DNA of 64,000 nucleotides from Nanobdellota archaeon (lineage in GTDB: Archaea > Nanobdellota > Nanobdellia > Woesearchaeales > UBA9642): assembly GCA_021813435.1 (NCBI GenBank), contig JAKAKR010000014.1, positions 34,889-98,888 on the forward strand. The letters are read 5' to 3'. The notes under the pieces were generated by a model, which saw nothing but the letters and a program-made list of their open reading frames with translations, did not search any database and had not been told where the DNA came from. Below are positions 18,858-28,810 of the stretch, in pieces. A program made the translations under genes and the position numbers. Numbering within the stretch: the first letter of the stretch is position 1; every line of letters begins with the position of its first letter.

Positions 18858-19217
18858 TTATTGCCGTTTCTCGACAAGATGCTGGTATCCCTTGATAACT
18901 ATTTTTGTGCCTTCGTGGGTGATAAAGATTTCCTCGAGATCATTGACGACAATATCATTGCCCTCAAGATAATAGGATACATTGAGTCCGATGATGCGGA
19001 TCTTTTCAGTATTAGTGAATTCATAGGTGAGTGCCGGAAATTCCCCTGTCTTGTGGGGGTTATTGACAGTGTAGAGCCTGATGGTTGCAGTCTTGTATTC
19101 TGCGCCATCGGCCGAGGGAGTCCTGCTGATAAGAACGCTTGTTGTTTTCTGTTTGATAACAGGATCTTTTGGATTTTTGATAATTTTTAATTTTGGTCCG
19201 AATAATTTTTTGAGCAT
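18858..19217 (-). CDS. Hypothetical protein (119 aa)
   Basis: Complete ORF with a TATA-like element upstream. Confidence 0.55.
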   Translation of the reverse strand: MLKKLFGPKLKIIKNPKDPVIKQKTTSVLISRTPSADGAEYKTATIRLYTVNNPHKTGEFPALTYEFTNTEKIRIIGLNVSYYLEGNDIVVNDLEEIFITHEGTKIVIKGYQHLVEKRQ

Positions 19218-19261
19218 AACATCTTCATATAAACTTTGTTTAAATAGTTTATGATTATTCG

Positions 19262-19412
19262 ACAGCTATGAAGTGGTGGTGGCAGTAAGGAAATAATGCT
19301 GTGAAACCAGAGTATGACAGATATCGCAGTAGAGATAGTGTAAACGGAATGGAAAGGCCCGGACTTAGTTGTATGAGCAATTCTCAAGTATGTTCCAAGT
19401 ATCTTCTTGGTG
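19262..19412 (+). ncRNA. Candidate non-coding transcript in the intergenic gap
   Basis: TATA-like TTTAAATA at 19239-19246 and 3' hairpin CCAAG-TATCTT-CTTGG followed by a T8 run (19396-19422). Confidence 0.3.
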
Positions 19413-19421
19413 AAATTTTTT

Positions 19422-21248
19422 TTATCTACGTGATTTTCCTATCTGCTCATTCCATAATCGCGCGTAGAGTCCGCTTTTGCGGATAAGTTTCTGATGGGTC
19501 CCTATTTCACAAATTTTCCCATGCTCAAGAACGTGGATAGTGTCTGCATGCGCAATCGTTGATAAGCGATGCGCAATCATGATAATAATGATGTGCGGTC
19601 GCTCCTTTCTGATCCGCTCGATTGTTCTTGTGATGGTACGTTCAGTGATTGAATCTAGACTGCTTGTCGCTTCGTCAAAGATGAGAATGTCAGGATTTCT
19701 TAAGAGTGCTCGGGCGATTGCAAGGCGTTGACGTTCTCCGCCGGAAATCTTAATGCCGCCCTCACCAATTTTAGTGTTTAATCCTTTGCCTCCCCGTTCA
19801 ATGATTGAAGTGATTGATGCAAGCCTTAACGCTTCAAGACACGCCGCATCTGTCGCATCAGGCTGGATAAATAATAGGTTTTCCCTGATGGTTCCTGCAA
19901 AAAGTTGCGTATCCTGTGATACAATACCGACATGCTTTCTGAACGCATCATAATCAATGGTTTTGGCATCAATCGCATTGATAAGGATTTTTCCACTGTT
20001 TGGCGTATAGAGTCCGATGAGTAATTTGATAATAGTGCTCTTGCCTGACCCGGATTGTCCTGCAAACGCAACAGTTGTCCCGCGCTTGATGGTAAATGTC
20101 ACATGAGTGATTGACGCATCAAGACTGCTCGGATAATGGAATGAAACATCCTTGAATACAATCTCATCTGCGCTGGAAAGGATCCTTGCATTCTTTGGTT
20201 TTCGTTCTGGGGGTATACGTAATGTCTCTTCAAGTTGGTCATAACTTGCACGCGCTTCCTGATATTGTTGCAGAACATCGCCAAGATTTCCGAGCGGCCC
20301 GAATACAAAAAAGGAGTAGATCATGAGCGTAAAGAACGCGCCGATTGTGATCCCGTGGTAATAGATCAGTGCAAGCATAATCAGGAGGATGACTGATCGC
20401 GTAAGATTCACGATTGTTCCTTGGATGAAACTGAGTTTGCGTACAAGTTTTATCTTTTTCAATTCGAGATGCATGATCTTGTCATTGCTGCTGTTGAGAC
20501 GATGGATCTCTTGAGTTTCAAGCCCTAAGCTTTTTACAAGCTCTACATTACGTAATGTTTCAGTCGTCATTCCTGCAAGTTCACGCGATTCGGCAAGGAT
20601 GCTTTTTTGCGCTTCGCGGATGCGTTTGCTGATGACAATTGACGCGATCGCGATAATTGGGATGCTGCACAAAAATGCGACTCCGATGACCCAATGGGTT
20701 GCAAATGAATAGATGAGAACAAAAATCACGCCGATCATTGAGAAAAAAACTACATTGATGAGTCCAGTAATCGCGTTTTGCATGTCAAGCTTTGCTTTCT
20801 GGAGTATCTGGAGCAATTCTCCGGACCGTTGATCCTCAAAGATCGCGTAGGGCAATGAAAGCACATGATGCACACTTTTTGCGTAGAGCGATGTCCCAAC
20901 TTTTTGGCTCATGACATTGACATAATAGTCCTGAAAATTTTTTGCGATACGGGACACTAATGCTGCCCCAACTGCTGCAAGGAGCAGTAACATGACGCCT
21001 CGAAAGAACGCTGATCGGGTAAGATTTGCAAAATTAGTCGCATAATTATCGACGATTATTCGTAGGATGAGCGGGTCAAGTAATGAGAATACCTGATTTA
21101 TCGTCGCAAGAAGTAACGCAAGAGCTAATAGCCAGCGGTATTCTTTCAGATATGAAAAAATTTTTCGTAAATGACTCTGCTTTTGGTCTGGTCGGGTTTT
21201 CAGATTTTTCTGAGTTTTTTGGTCCTTCGAGGTTTTGCGGTCTTGCAT
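19422..21248 (-). CDS. ABC transporter, fused permease/ATPase (MsbA-like exporter)
   Basis: Walker A GQSGSGKST, signature ISGGERQRLAIARALL, Walker B ILIFDEATSSLDS. Confidence 0.92.
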   Translation of the reverse strand: MQDRKTSKDQKTQKNLKTRPDQKQSHLRKIFSYLKEYRWLLALALLLATINQVFSLLDPLILRIIVDNYATNFANLTRSAFFRGVMLLLLAAVGAALVSRIAKNFQDYYVNVMSQKVGTSLYAKSVHHVLSLPYAIFEDQRSGELLQILQKAKLDMQNAITGLINVVFFSMIGVIFVLIYSFATHWVIGVAFLCSIPIIAIASIVISKRIREAQKSILAESRELAGMTTETLRNVELVKSLGLETQEIHRLNSSNDKIMHLELKKIKLVRKLSFIQGTIVNLTRSVILLIMLALIYYHGITIGAFFTLMIYSFFVFGPLGNLGDVLQQYQEARASYDQLEETLRIPPERKPKNARILSSADEIVFKDVSFHYPSSLDASITHVTFTIKRGTTVAFAGQSGSGKSTIIKLLIGLYTPNSGKILINAIDAKTIDYDAFRKHVGIVSQDTQLFAGTIRENLLFIQPDATDAACLEALRLASITSIIERGGKGLNTKIGEGGIKISGGERQRLAIARALLRNPDILIFDEATSSLDSITERTITRTIERIRKERPHIIIIMIAHRLSTIAHADTIHVLEHGKICEIGTHQKLIRKSGLYARLWNEQIGKSRR

Positions 21249-21457
21249 AGAGTTACGATTTTTTTATGATTTTATTGAATTTTTTGTTTTACAGATTTTT
21301 TCCCCTAAGAGGATACTTGCGATAGTTGGTATCTTTTATATAGTTTTTCATAAGATTTAAAAAACATACAGAATTTACCATACTATAACAGCAGCATCAC
21401 AAAAAATAGACCCCAAAAAAGATAGAATAGGTTCAATAAAAGACAAGTTCAAAAAAG

Positions 21458-22234
21458 ATGACAAAACTCATTTCATGGAATGTGAATGGACTGCGCGCAG
21501 TGCTCCAGAAAGGATTTCTTAAATATCTTGAGAAAGAGGACGCGGATATCGTCTGCCTGCAGGAGACAAAACTGGACCATGAAAAAACCATCCCCTTCAA
21601 GGATTATCCCTATGTCTATTGGAGCTGTGCAGACAAGAAAGGATACAGCGGGACTGCCGTACTCTCGAAGATAAAACCGCTCCACGCGTATTACGGGATA
21701 ACACTGCAGGACCATGATCATGATGATCCTGATGATCCTGAAGGACGCATCATCACCCTTGAGTTTGCAGCATATTTTCTCGTCACAGTCTATACGCCGA
21801 ACTCGCAGCGCGGGCTTTTGCGCCTTGCATACCGCAAGAAATGGGACAAGGAATTCCTGGCGTTTCTCAAACAGCTGGAAAAGAAAAAACCCATCATCTT
21901 TTGCGGTGATCTGAATGTTGCGCATCAACCGATCGATCTTGCGCATCCTGCGTCAAACTATAACAAGACCGCAGGGTACACCCAGACAGAGATCGACGGC
22001 TTTGATCAGCTCATCGCTGCCGGATTCATCGATACATTCCGCGTGTTCCACAAAGAATCCGGACAGTACTCTTGGTGGAGTTATATGTTCAATGCGCGGC
22101 AGAAGAATGTCGGGTGGCGGATTGACTATTTTTGCGTCTCAAAAACGCTTAAGCCAAAACTTGTCGACGCATTTATTCGTCCTGAGATCATGGGCTCGGA
22201 TCATGCGCCTGTCGGACTCATACTCAAAGATTAA
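21458..22234 (+). CDS. xth: Exodeoxyribonuclease III / AP endonuclease
   Basis: SWNVNGLRAVLQKGF, LQETKL, GDLNVAH, GSDHAPVGL. Confidence 0.95.
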   Translation: MTKLISWNVNGLRAVLQKGFLKYLEKEDADIVCLQETKLDHEKTIPFKDYPYVYWSCADKKGYSGTAVLSKIKPLHAYYGITLQDHDHDDPDDPEGRIITLEFAAYFLVTVYTPNSQRGLLRLAYRKKWDKEFLAFLKQLEKKKPIIFCGDLNVAHQPIDLAHPASNYNKTAGYTQTEIDGFDQLIAAGFIDTFRVFHKESGQYSWWSYMFNARQKNVGWRIDYFCVSKTLKPKLVDAFIRPEIMGSDHAPVGLILKD

Positions 22235-22282
22235 CTCTCTTTCTTTCTCTTTCCTTCTTGTTATTTTTCTTTATCCTTCCTG

Positions 22283-22849
22283 TTATTTTCGATTTTTTGT
22301 TTTCAGACTTTTGGGACGCACTGAGACATGCTGGAATTGTTTTTTTAGTTTCTCGTGGAGTGCAAGGAATTTTTTTCTGTTGATTGCGACACGCTTCCAG
22401 CGTTCGATCTCAATATGGTCCTTTGCGTCACGCGGGATGATATGGAAATGTGCGTGAAAGACGTATTGTCCTGCGCTCTTCCCATTATTGAGCAGAACAT
22501 TGCACCCGCCGTGGGTCTTGGTGATAATGCGCGCTGCAAGCTGCACGTGGTCAATAACATCATGCAGTACTTCTGGTGGCATGTTTGTCAGTTCAGGATA
22601 ATGCGCTTTGGGAATGACAAGAATATGCGCGTCCTTGCCCTGGGGCAAATCCTCGGATTGGAATGCGATCGAGTGTCTGGTCCTGTGCAGTGTGAGAAAG
22701 GGGAGTCCGTTGGCGTGCGTCTGGCTCTTTCCTTTCACGAATCTGCAGAATTTGCAGGTGGTTTGCTTGTTTTTTGGCAGCATCTTTTTACCTCTTCTCT
22801 TCATTATTTGCGGTATTATTATTTTCTTGATACGCGCCAATATGCGCAA
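22283..22849 (-). CDS. HIT family protein
   Basis: CKFCRFVKG...LVIPKAHY...QYVFHAHFHIIPR histidine triad. Confidence 0.9.
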   Translation of the reverse strand: MRILARIKKIIIPQIMKRRGKKMLPKNKQTTCKFCRFVKGKSQTHANGLPFLTLHRTRHSIAFQSEDLPQGKDAHILVIPKAHYPELTNMPPEVLHDVIDHVQLAARIITKTHGGCNVLLNNGKSAGQYVFHAHFHIIPRDAKDHIEIERWKRVAINRKKFLALHEKLKKQFQHVSVRPKSLKTKNRK

Positions 22850-23297
22850 AAAATGCCGGCATAGCGTCGTTGATATATGTCACGGTTTTTTGCAGATGCG
22901 CCTGGCGTTTCGGGATGTTGGTGTTCGGGTCGTCCATGACATCTCCTAAATCCAATACTGATGTTTCGGTGTTATAACAGATCTTATTGAATAGTGGCGC
23001 GTGGATTCCGAATTCTTCTTTGAGCAGTTCCTGATGATAGGACGCCATTGCAACGACAATATCGGCGGCATGCACTATTTCTGCAGTGATCTGGCGTTGG
23101 ATATGGTCTGTCGGGTCGATATCAAATGTATGAAGAGTCGCAAGCGTTGTAGGATCTATGGGTTCAGGAGTTGCGATAGTTCCTGCAGAACTTATGGAGA
23201 ATTCGTTGAGATGATGCGCGGTGCAGTAGTGTTTTGCGCAGTACTCAGCGCTCATGCTCCGGAATATGTTTCCCGTGCAGATAAAAAGAATATTCAT
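22788..23297 (-). CDS. Low-molecular-weight protein-tyrosine phosphatase-like
   Basis: MNILFICTGNIFRSMSAEY (CX5RS) and late DPN motif region. Confidence 0.88.
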   Translation of the reverse strand: MNILFICTGNIFRSMSAEYCAKHYCTAHHLNEFSISSAGTIATPEPIDPTTLATLHTFDIDPTDHIQRQITAEIVHAADIVVAMASYHQELLKEEFGIHAPLFNKICYNTETSVLDLGDVMDDPNTNIPKRQAHLQKTVTYINDAMPAFFAHIGAYQENNNTANNEEKR

Positions 23298-23417
23298 ATC
23301 CGATTATTCTATGCAACTTTTATAAAGGTATTCTTTTGGTTCTGGATTTTTTGCGGGAAAGAATGCGATGATCAAATGCACCAGAATCGCGTTATTGCGC
23401 TATGAAGATGATTCTCA

Positions 23418-23594
23418 TCAATGCCTGCCGCAGGAACAGACACCATATTTCTGGCAGGTTCCCCTACAGAGTTGCGGACTTTCTTCGCTATATCCGACGA
23501 CTGTACTTTGATAGATGGAGCTACTGCTTGCATGGCTAGCATGATAGCTTGATTGCTGATATACTCCACTGCCGCTGCGTTGGTATTCGACCAT
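23418..23594 (-). CDS. Small Cys/Ser/Tyr-rich protein (58 aa)
   Basis: MVEYQRSGSGVYQQSSYHASHASSSSIYQSTVVGYSEESPQLCRGTCQKYGVCSCGRH*; strong TATA (ATTTATAAA) and palindrome immediately upstream. Confidence 0.45.
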   Translation of the reverse strand: MVEYQRSGSGVYQQSSYHASHASSSSIYQSTVVGYSEESPQLCRGTCQKYGVCSCGRH

Positions 23595-23600
23595 GCTGAA

Positions 23601-23616
23601 GTTAACAATTGTTAAT
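23601..23616. promoter_or_regulatory. Palindromic operator candidate GTTAACAATTGTTAAT
   Basis: Perfect TTAACAATTGTTAA palindrome directly downstream of the minus-strand TATA; near-identical site at 30351. Confidence 0.5.
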
Positions 23617-23701
23617 TTATAAATGTTGTGGTGCTGTTGCAATATACTATCCTTTACCCCACTCAAAACCCTCAGGGATACCGCAGTGATGCCGATCCTA
23701 T

Positions 23702-24196
23702 TCAATCAAAATGATCCTCGTAAGAAAAATTCTTGCGGAATCCCTCAAAAGTGCAACCCTGCTTTTTCTCGATGATATTTCCGTCGAGAAAATCACGGTA
23801 GCGATTGACGAGATTGCAGCAGTCGGTGCATCGCCGGAAATCTGTTCCGATCTCGATCTGGAATTCCTTCTCATTGATCTTGACCAATCGCGTCGGTGTT
23901 GTCGATTCCTGCGTGAAGTAATTATGGATATTTTCGACAAACCGATTGTCAGTGATGGCCTCAGAAAGCGTCAAATGCAGGATGCATCTTTTCGGCGCAG
24001 TCATCTGCACGAATTCCTTGGTGGCATGCATGCACCTTCCAGTCTTCATCTTCCGGATATTCTCTTCTTTTGCCTGCAAAGCGGATTTTGATATCTTGAG
24101 GCTCCCGTCAGGATTGAATGCAAACATCATGGACGCGAGCAGTGGTCCTATAAAAGTGTTTTGGATCTGACGCAAGCTATTATCGCAAGGCGTCAA
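23702..24196 (-). CDS. Hypothetical protein (164 aa)
   Basis: Complete ORF ending next to the 23.6 kb gene; no family recognised. Confidence 0.6.
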   Translation of the reverse strand: MTPCDNSLRQIQNTFIGPLLASMMFAFNPDGSLKISKSALQAKEENIRKMKTGRCMHATKEFVQMTAPKRCILHLTLSEAITDNRFVENIHNYFTQESTTPTRLVKINEKEFQIEIGTDFRRCTDCCNLVNRYRDFLDGNIIEKKQGCTFEGFRKNFSYEDHFD

Positions 24197-24657
24197 TCAC
24201 TGCGGCATGATTCGCGCGCATCATAATGCGCAGTGGTGTTGCGATAGATCTCAGTTGCGGTATGCACAAGAATTGTGGTCGCATTCATATCGATGATGTA
24301 GCGGTGCGTCGTAGTGTCGTTTGCAAGACAGGCCCGCAGTATCAGGATCGGATGATTCTCTTCATTTGCAAGCGTCAATTTTTTGGAGAATGTAGTATTG
24401 TAATGAGTGATATTGTCCCCGGATTGCTGCAATGCCTGCGCGATAAGCGCTCTTGCAGCATCCAATTGGACCGCAGTCGGAGGGATTGCTTTGGATTCAG
24501 TGTAGGATTCCCGGATAAGATCAAGACCGATGATGACAATGAATATCATGACAATGATGATGGATGTTACCTTCAAGAGCTTACTTCGGGAAGGATTTTT
24601 TGCAGAAGCTGCCGGTGCAGTCCTCATGCGCTTTTTTTGTGCAGTGCTCTTGTTCAT
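24193..24657 (-). CDS. Hypothetical single-TM protein
   Basis: TM SIIIVMIFIVIIGLDLI; overlaps neighbours by 4 nt (operon-like). Confidence 0.6.
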   Translation of the reverse strand: MNKSTAQKKRMRTAPAASAKNPSRSKLLKVTSIIIVMIFIVIIGLDLIRESYTESKAIPPTAVQLDAARALIAQALQQSGDNITHYNTTFSKKLTLANEENHPILILRACLANDTTTHRYIIDMNATTILVHTATEIYRNTTAHYDARESCRSD

Positions 24658-25310
24658 GTTCTCCTCGTTGTTTTTTGTTTTCTTCTTATCTTTTGGTCTT
24701 TTCCGCTGAATAAGGGATGGCCGATCATGAAAATGCCATAGGTGATAAAGTATGCACTGGCGACATCAATCGAGTAGTGGACATGCATGAAAAGGACTGT
24801 TATTGCAAGAATGATCGACGCTGCAAGCATGAAGTATCGTATCCTGCTCTCCCGGAATACCAGAAATCCGAGAAAGGGAAGACCGGCGTGTCCGGAAAAG
24901 AATAAGTCATTGGAGTATGTCAGGAATTGGAGAAATCCCTGCGCAGCAACAGGTATTGCGCCGATTGGCGCCTTAAGATGTGTAAGGATGATGAATGCAG
25001 ACCTGACGAGCACAAAAAGGCTGAGCATACCGAGCGCGTAATGGAATTTTTTAGGATTGAATAATAAGGGGTATATGAGATATACCGCAAGGACAAGCAG
25101 GATTCCCCAGACAAAAAGAAAACTTAAATCAATGGTCGGGATTGCGTCAAGGATAAGATCCGGTACTGACACTGCATTGACCTCGTCAACATACCTGCTC
25201 GAGACAGTGAGCGCCACAAAGGATATTGCAAGAAAGAGCATTGCAAGCAGGATCTTACTCTTGTGCTCGATGATATCTTTTTTCCATTCGCTGAATCGTG
25301 TCACGTGCAA
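24654..25310 (-). CDS. PAP2-type membrane phosphatase-like (sphingomyelin synthase/PAP2_C-like)
   Basis: FSGHAGLPFLGFLVF...HVHYSIDVASAYFITYGIF. Confidence 0.75.
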   Translation of the reverse strand: MHVTRFSEWKKDIIEHKSKILLAMLFLAISFVALTVSSRYVDEVNAVSVPDLILDAIPTIDLSFLFVWGILLVLAVYLIYPLLFNPKKFHYALGMLSLFVLVRSAFIILTHLKAPIGAIPVAAQGFLQFLTYSNDLFFSGHAGLPFLGFLVFRESRIRYFMLAASIILAITVLFMHVHYSIDVASAYFITYGIFMIGHPLFSGKDQKIRRKQKTTRRT

Positions 25311-25372
25311 TCCTCTTGCACAGTCATATCCGGGTCATCATGATAGGCGTTCATTGTTCTTTGCAGTGGGGT

Positions 25373-26683
25373 TTATACTGCGGATTCTATCCGCGAACCC
25401 TTGGCGTAGATTATGGGCTTTGGCATCTGTGTTCTGATGGTATCGACGAGTTTCCAGGCGCTTGCAAGTTCTGGTTCTGTGATGAAGAGTGTCTTTTGTC
25501 CCTTGATGCATTCTTCAAGGATGATTTCATAACTCTCCGGGCTGTTTGCGCTGAATGCGCATTCCTTGCAGAAGTTCATGTTGACATGAGCGATGTCCAT
25601 ATTGCTTGCAGGAACAAGCGTATTCATGTGAAAAGTGATGTCCTGCGTCGGCTGCACATGCAACACCAATCGGTTCGGGTTTGTCTTGATATCGCAGTAG
25701 ATAGTGCAGGGCTCTTTCTTGTAATTGATCTCAATCAATGCATAGCGCTCTGCAAGGTTTTTTCCAGTCATGAGAATGATCTTTGTTCCTTTCCAGCGTT
25801 TTGATTTTGATGCAAGTTCAAGTTTGACAAGTGTCTCCGTATCTGAATGGGTTTTTCCATATTTCTGTATCTCATCAAGATACCCGGCGTATTGCCCCAC
25901 GCTGATTTTTGCAAGCGACAATGCCTTGAGTGCATTGCGTTTTTTCTCATGGACATCCTCAGGCGTAATGCTTTGCGGCGCGTCCATGATGACTAGAGAG
26001 AGCATCTGGAGGAGATGGTTTTGGATCATGTCCCGCACTGCCCCGGAATTATCATAATATTCTATCCGATCGCCGACCCCCATATTCTCGCTGACAATGA
26101 TCTTGATGGAGTCAATGAACGCAGAATTCCAGGTTCGCTCAAAGAAGGGATTGGCGAGTCGCAATGCAAGAATATTCTGCACAGTCTCCTTGCCCAAGTA
26201 ATGATCGACCCTAAAGATGTCTTTCTCATCAAAATATTTGGTGAGGGATTTGTTTAATTGCTGTGATGATTTAAGGTCATAGCCGAAAGGCTTTTCAATC
26301 ATAATCCTGTTGAATACTGCAGTATCAGTGCAGCAGTGCGAGATCTTTTTTGCGACATCCTTGAAATAGGACGGGCTGATGGCAAGATAGAACAATCTTC
26401 CGACAGTATCCGCGTCCTCGATTTGCGCAAGCAGCGGCCCAAGATCAGTAAGGCTCTTTTTTTGCGTGAAATCTGCCTGGAGATAATGGAGCGTGATATG
26501 CGCATTTGCCTCGAATCCGACAATTTCAGCATATGCTTTTGCGTCAAGCGGCCTTCTGCCGGTCGCGATGACCTGCACTCGGTCAATGACCTTGCGTTGG
26601 GTGAGCGCGAGGATTGCAGGCAGAAGCTTTTTTTTGGCAAGATCGCCCGTCCCGCCGAGTATGACAATAGTGATGTTTTTCAT
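25373..26683 (-). CDS. zwf: Glucose-6-phosphate 1-dehydrogenase
   Basis: VILGGTGDLAKKKLLPA; FRVDHYLGKETVQNILALRLANPFFERTWN; start at MKNITIVILGG. Confidence 0.94.
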   Translation of the reverse strand: MKNITIVILGGTGDLAKKKLLPAILALTQRKVIDRVQVIATGRRPLDAKAYAEIVGFEANAHITLHYLQADFTQKKSLTDLGPLLAQIEDADTVGRLFYLAISPSYFKDVAKKISHCCTDTAVFNRIMIEKPFGYDLKSSQQLNKSLTKYFDEKDIFRVDHYLGKETVQNILALRLANPFFERTWNSAFIDSIKIIVSENMGVGDRIEYYDNSGAVRDMIQNHLLQMLSLVIMDAPQSITPEDVHEKKRNALKALSLAKISVGQYAGYLDEIQKYGKTHSDTETLVKLELASKSKRWKGTKIILMTGKNLAERYALIEINYKKEPCTIYCDIKTNPNRLVLHVQPTQDITFHMNTLVPASNMDIAHVNMNFCKECAFSANSPESYEIILEECIKGQKTLFITEPELASAWKLVDTIRTQMPKPIIYAKGSRIESAV

Positions 26684-27399
26684 GTGTCCACCAACAGATT
26701 CGTATAGATAACCGCGTTTTTCGCTTTTCCTGCAATCTTTGCAGGACAATCAATGATTGCAACAGTCTTATCATTAAATTTATGGAATGCTGCCTGTTTT
26801 CCATCACCGATAAATAAGAGCACGATGAATGCGTTTGCGATAAGTTCGACGCTTGCAGTCATCCGGTCCTGCGGGGGCTTTGGACTGTCATGCAGGGTGA
26901 TGAATCTTCTTCCGGAAACGCTGAGCGCATGGTGATGCGGGTATAATGCGCCGATATGCCCGTCTTCGCCGCTCGAGACAAGGACAATATCAAACATCCC
27001 GCCATATGCTTCAAGAAGTTTTTGGTATTTTCCGCTGCCCTGATCATCAGTGTTTTTGTCTGTGATGAATGGGTGCAGGTTTTCCTGCGGCAATATCTTG
27101 CGCACGACAAGCTTTGCGGCAAATGACCCTTTGATGAGACGAAAATTGCTTTCAGGATCACTTGTCTCGACCAGGCGTTCATCGACAAGAAAGATGTGGA
27201 TTTTTTTCCAAACCGGATCTGTGCTTTGAGAGAATTCTTCGTAAACTCCGCTCACGCTTCTCCCGCCAGGAAGCGCCATGATAACTCTTTCTTTTTGTTC
27301 TGCGATGATTCTTGCCTGCGCAAGTATTGTTTCTGCTGTTTTTTTTGCAAGCGTCTTCTCGTCCTGTTCAAAGATGATGTTCATGATGGAATCCTGCAT
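26680..27399 (-). CDS. pgl: 6-phosphogluconolactonase
   Basis: LPGGRSVSGVYEEF, IFLVDERLVETSDPESNFRLIK, SSGEDGHIGALYPHH. Confidence 0.93.
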   Translation of the reverse strand: MQDSIMNIIFEQDEKTLAKKTAETILAQARIIAEQKERVIMALPGGRSVSGVYEEFSQSTDPVWKKIHIFLVDERLVETSDPESNFRLIKGSFAAKLVVRKILPQENLHPFITDKNTDDQGSGKYQKLLEAYGGMFDIVLVSSGEDGHIGALYPHHHALSVSGRRFITLHDSPKPPQDRMTASVELIANAFIVLLFIGDGKQAAFHKFNDKTVAIIDCPAKIAGKAKNAVIYTNLLVDT

Positions 27400-27424
27400 A
27401 ATACTCTGCAGTCAGAGGATATTG

Positions 27425-28324
27425 TCATTTTTTCTGGACTGCGTGGCCGCCGAATTCATTGCGGACTGCTGCAATGGTCCGTTTGCCGAGTGTGAATTTA
27501 TTTGACTTGTCCCTTCTGATCCTTACTGCAACATCAAATGCTGGTGCGTAACCCTGCACGCTCTTCTTGGTTGCTTCAAGTTCCTCGATGGTGACACTGC
27601 CGATGGCTGTTCCGATATGCTTGAAATCCGGCCGCTCCAATGCCTTGGTCGTAAGTTCCAAAAGCCAGCTGCGTACGACTGACGCAGGCTCCCAGACTTT
27701 TGTAGCCTTTGCAATCTTGATGGGATGCTTGAATTTGCTTAAGAGTTCAACCCCTTCTGCAAGTCCCTGCAGGTAGGTATACTCGACGATATTATGTACG
27801 CTCTTGACAAAGTGTCCGCTGCCTGTAGGACCGAAATATCCATATCCATTCTTTGGCGCAAGCGCCTTGCATAATGGCTCAATGGTCTTGAATTCTTCTT
27901 TTGGCCCGCCGACCATGAGTGTGTATCCATTCTTGAGTCCCCATACTCCTCCAGAGACTCCGCAATCAAAAAAATGTATCCCGGGTTTCTTGCACCATGC
28001 CGCGTGTTTTTCTGCATTCTTATAGAAATCGTTTGCCCCATCGATGATGATATCGCCTTTTCGTAATTGGGGGAGTAATTCCTTGATCATGTCATCAGTA
28101 GGTTTTCCTGCAGGAAGCATGAGCCAGATGATCTTTCGCGCAGGAAGTTTTGCAATAAATTCGCTCGGGGTTGCGGCGCCTATTGCGCCTTTTTTTACTG
28201 CCTCTTTGACTTTATCCTGCGACCGATTGTATGCTACGACCTGTATGCCGTGTTTGAGCAGTCGCTGGGTCATGGGCGCGCCCATGCGTCCAAGTCCGAT
28301 GAATCCGATCTTCATAGTATCCAC
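27425..28324 (-). CDS. gnd: 6-phosphogluconate dehydrogenase (decarboxylating, short ~300 aa form)
   Basis: IGFIGLGRMGAPMTQRLLKHG; DGANDFYKN; DCGVSGGVWGLKNGYTLMVGG. Confidence 0.93.
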   Translation of the reverse strand: MDTMKIGFIGLGRMGAPMTQRLLKHGIQVVAYNRSQDKVKEAVKKGAIGAATPSEFIAKLPARKIIWLMLPAGKPTDDMIKELLPQLRKGDIIIDGANDFYKNAEKHAAWCKKPGIHFFDCGVSGGVWGLKNGYTLMVGGPKEEFKTIEPLCKALAPKNGYGYFGPTGSGHFVKSVHNIVEYTYLQGLAEGVELLSKFKHPIKIAKATKVWEPASVVRSWLLELTTKALERPDFKHIGTAIGSVTIEELEATKKSVQGYAPAFDVAVRIRRDKSNKFTLGKRTIAAVRNEFGGHAVQKK

Positions 28325-28410
28325 CTGCCATAATCCTTTTCTTTCTTGACATCACGATTATTTATAAAACTAATGAAAGAACAGTCCTACGCGTTGCACT
28401 AGGTATACGC

Positions 28411-28656
28411 TTATTTCTCGATAAAGCAATAGAGCGCGTACACGACTGCAAGATATGCAAGTATCCTGATAATGATGAGGACTGTCGTGAGTCCTAGGCT
28501 AAGGATTGTTGCAAGATGCGAAAGTCCGAAAAACCCGAATGCAATCGCGATAAACAGCGGCACCTTATCCTTGCGTTTTGCATACCCCACGAACCCTAGT
28601 ATCACGATAATGATACAGAGTACAAGATTTACCAAAGAGACTGGATCCCAGTTCAT
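28411..28656 (-). CDS. Hypothetical small membrane protein
   Basis: 81 aa, three hydrophobic helices. Confidence 0.6.
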   Translation of the reverse strand: MNWDPVSLVNLVLCIIIVILGFVGYAKRKDKVPLFIAIAFGFFGLSHLATILSLGLTTVLIIIRILAYLAVVYALYCFIEK

Positions 28657-28810
28657 GATAACACCCCCACGATATACTATGGTATGTCACTTCTGGAAGC
28701 GCCGATATATAAATTTACTGATGAAAAAGAAGAACAACTATTTTTTAGGGTCAGCGCATTACTGCACCGGTTTTGTGTGCGGGCAATATGTACTTGAACA
28801 GATGTTCATT

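Noticed and set aside
19262-19412. RNase P RNA
   Set aside because: Only a vague CR-I-like string; too short and the other conserved regions cannot be placed.
23372-23608. 78-aa minus-strand ORF overlapping the 58-aa MVEYQ... ORF
   Set aside because: Its start overlaps the palindromic operator and sits too close to the TATA box; the MVEYQ frame fits the promoter better, though neither is certain.
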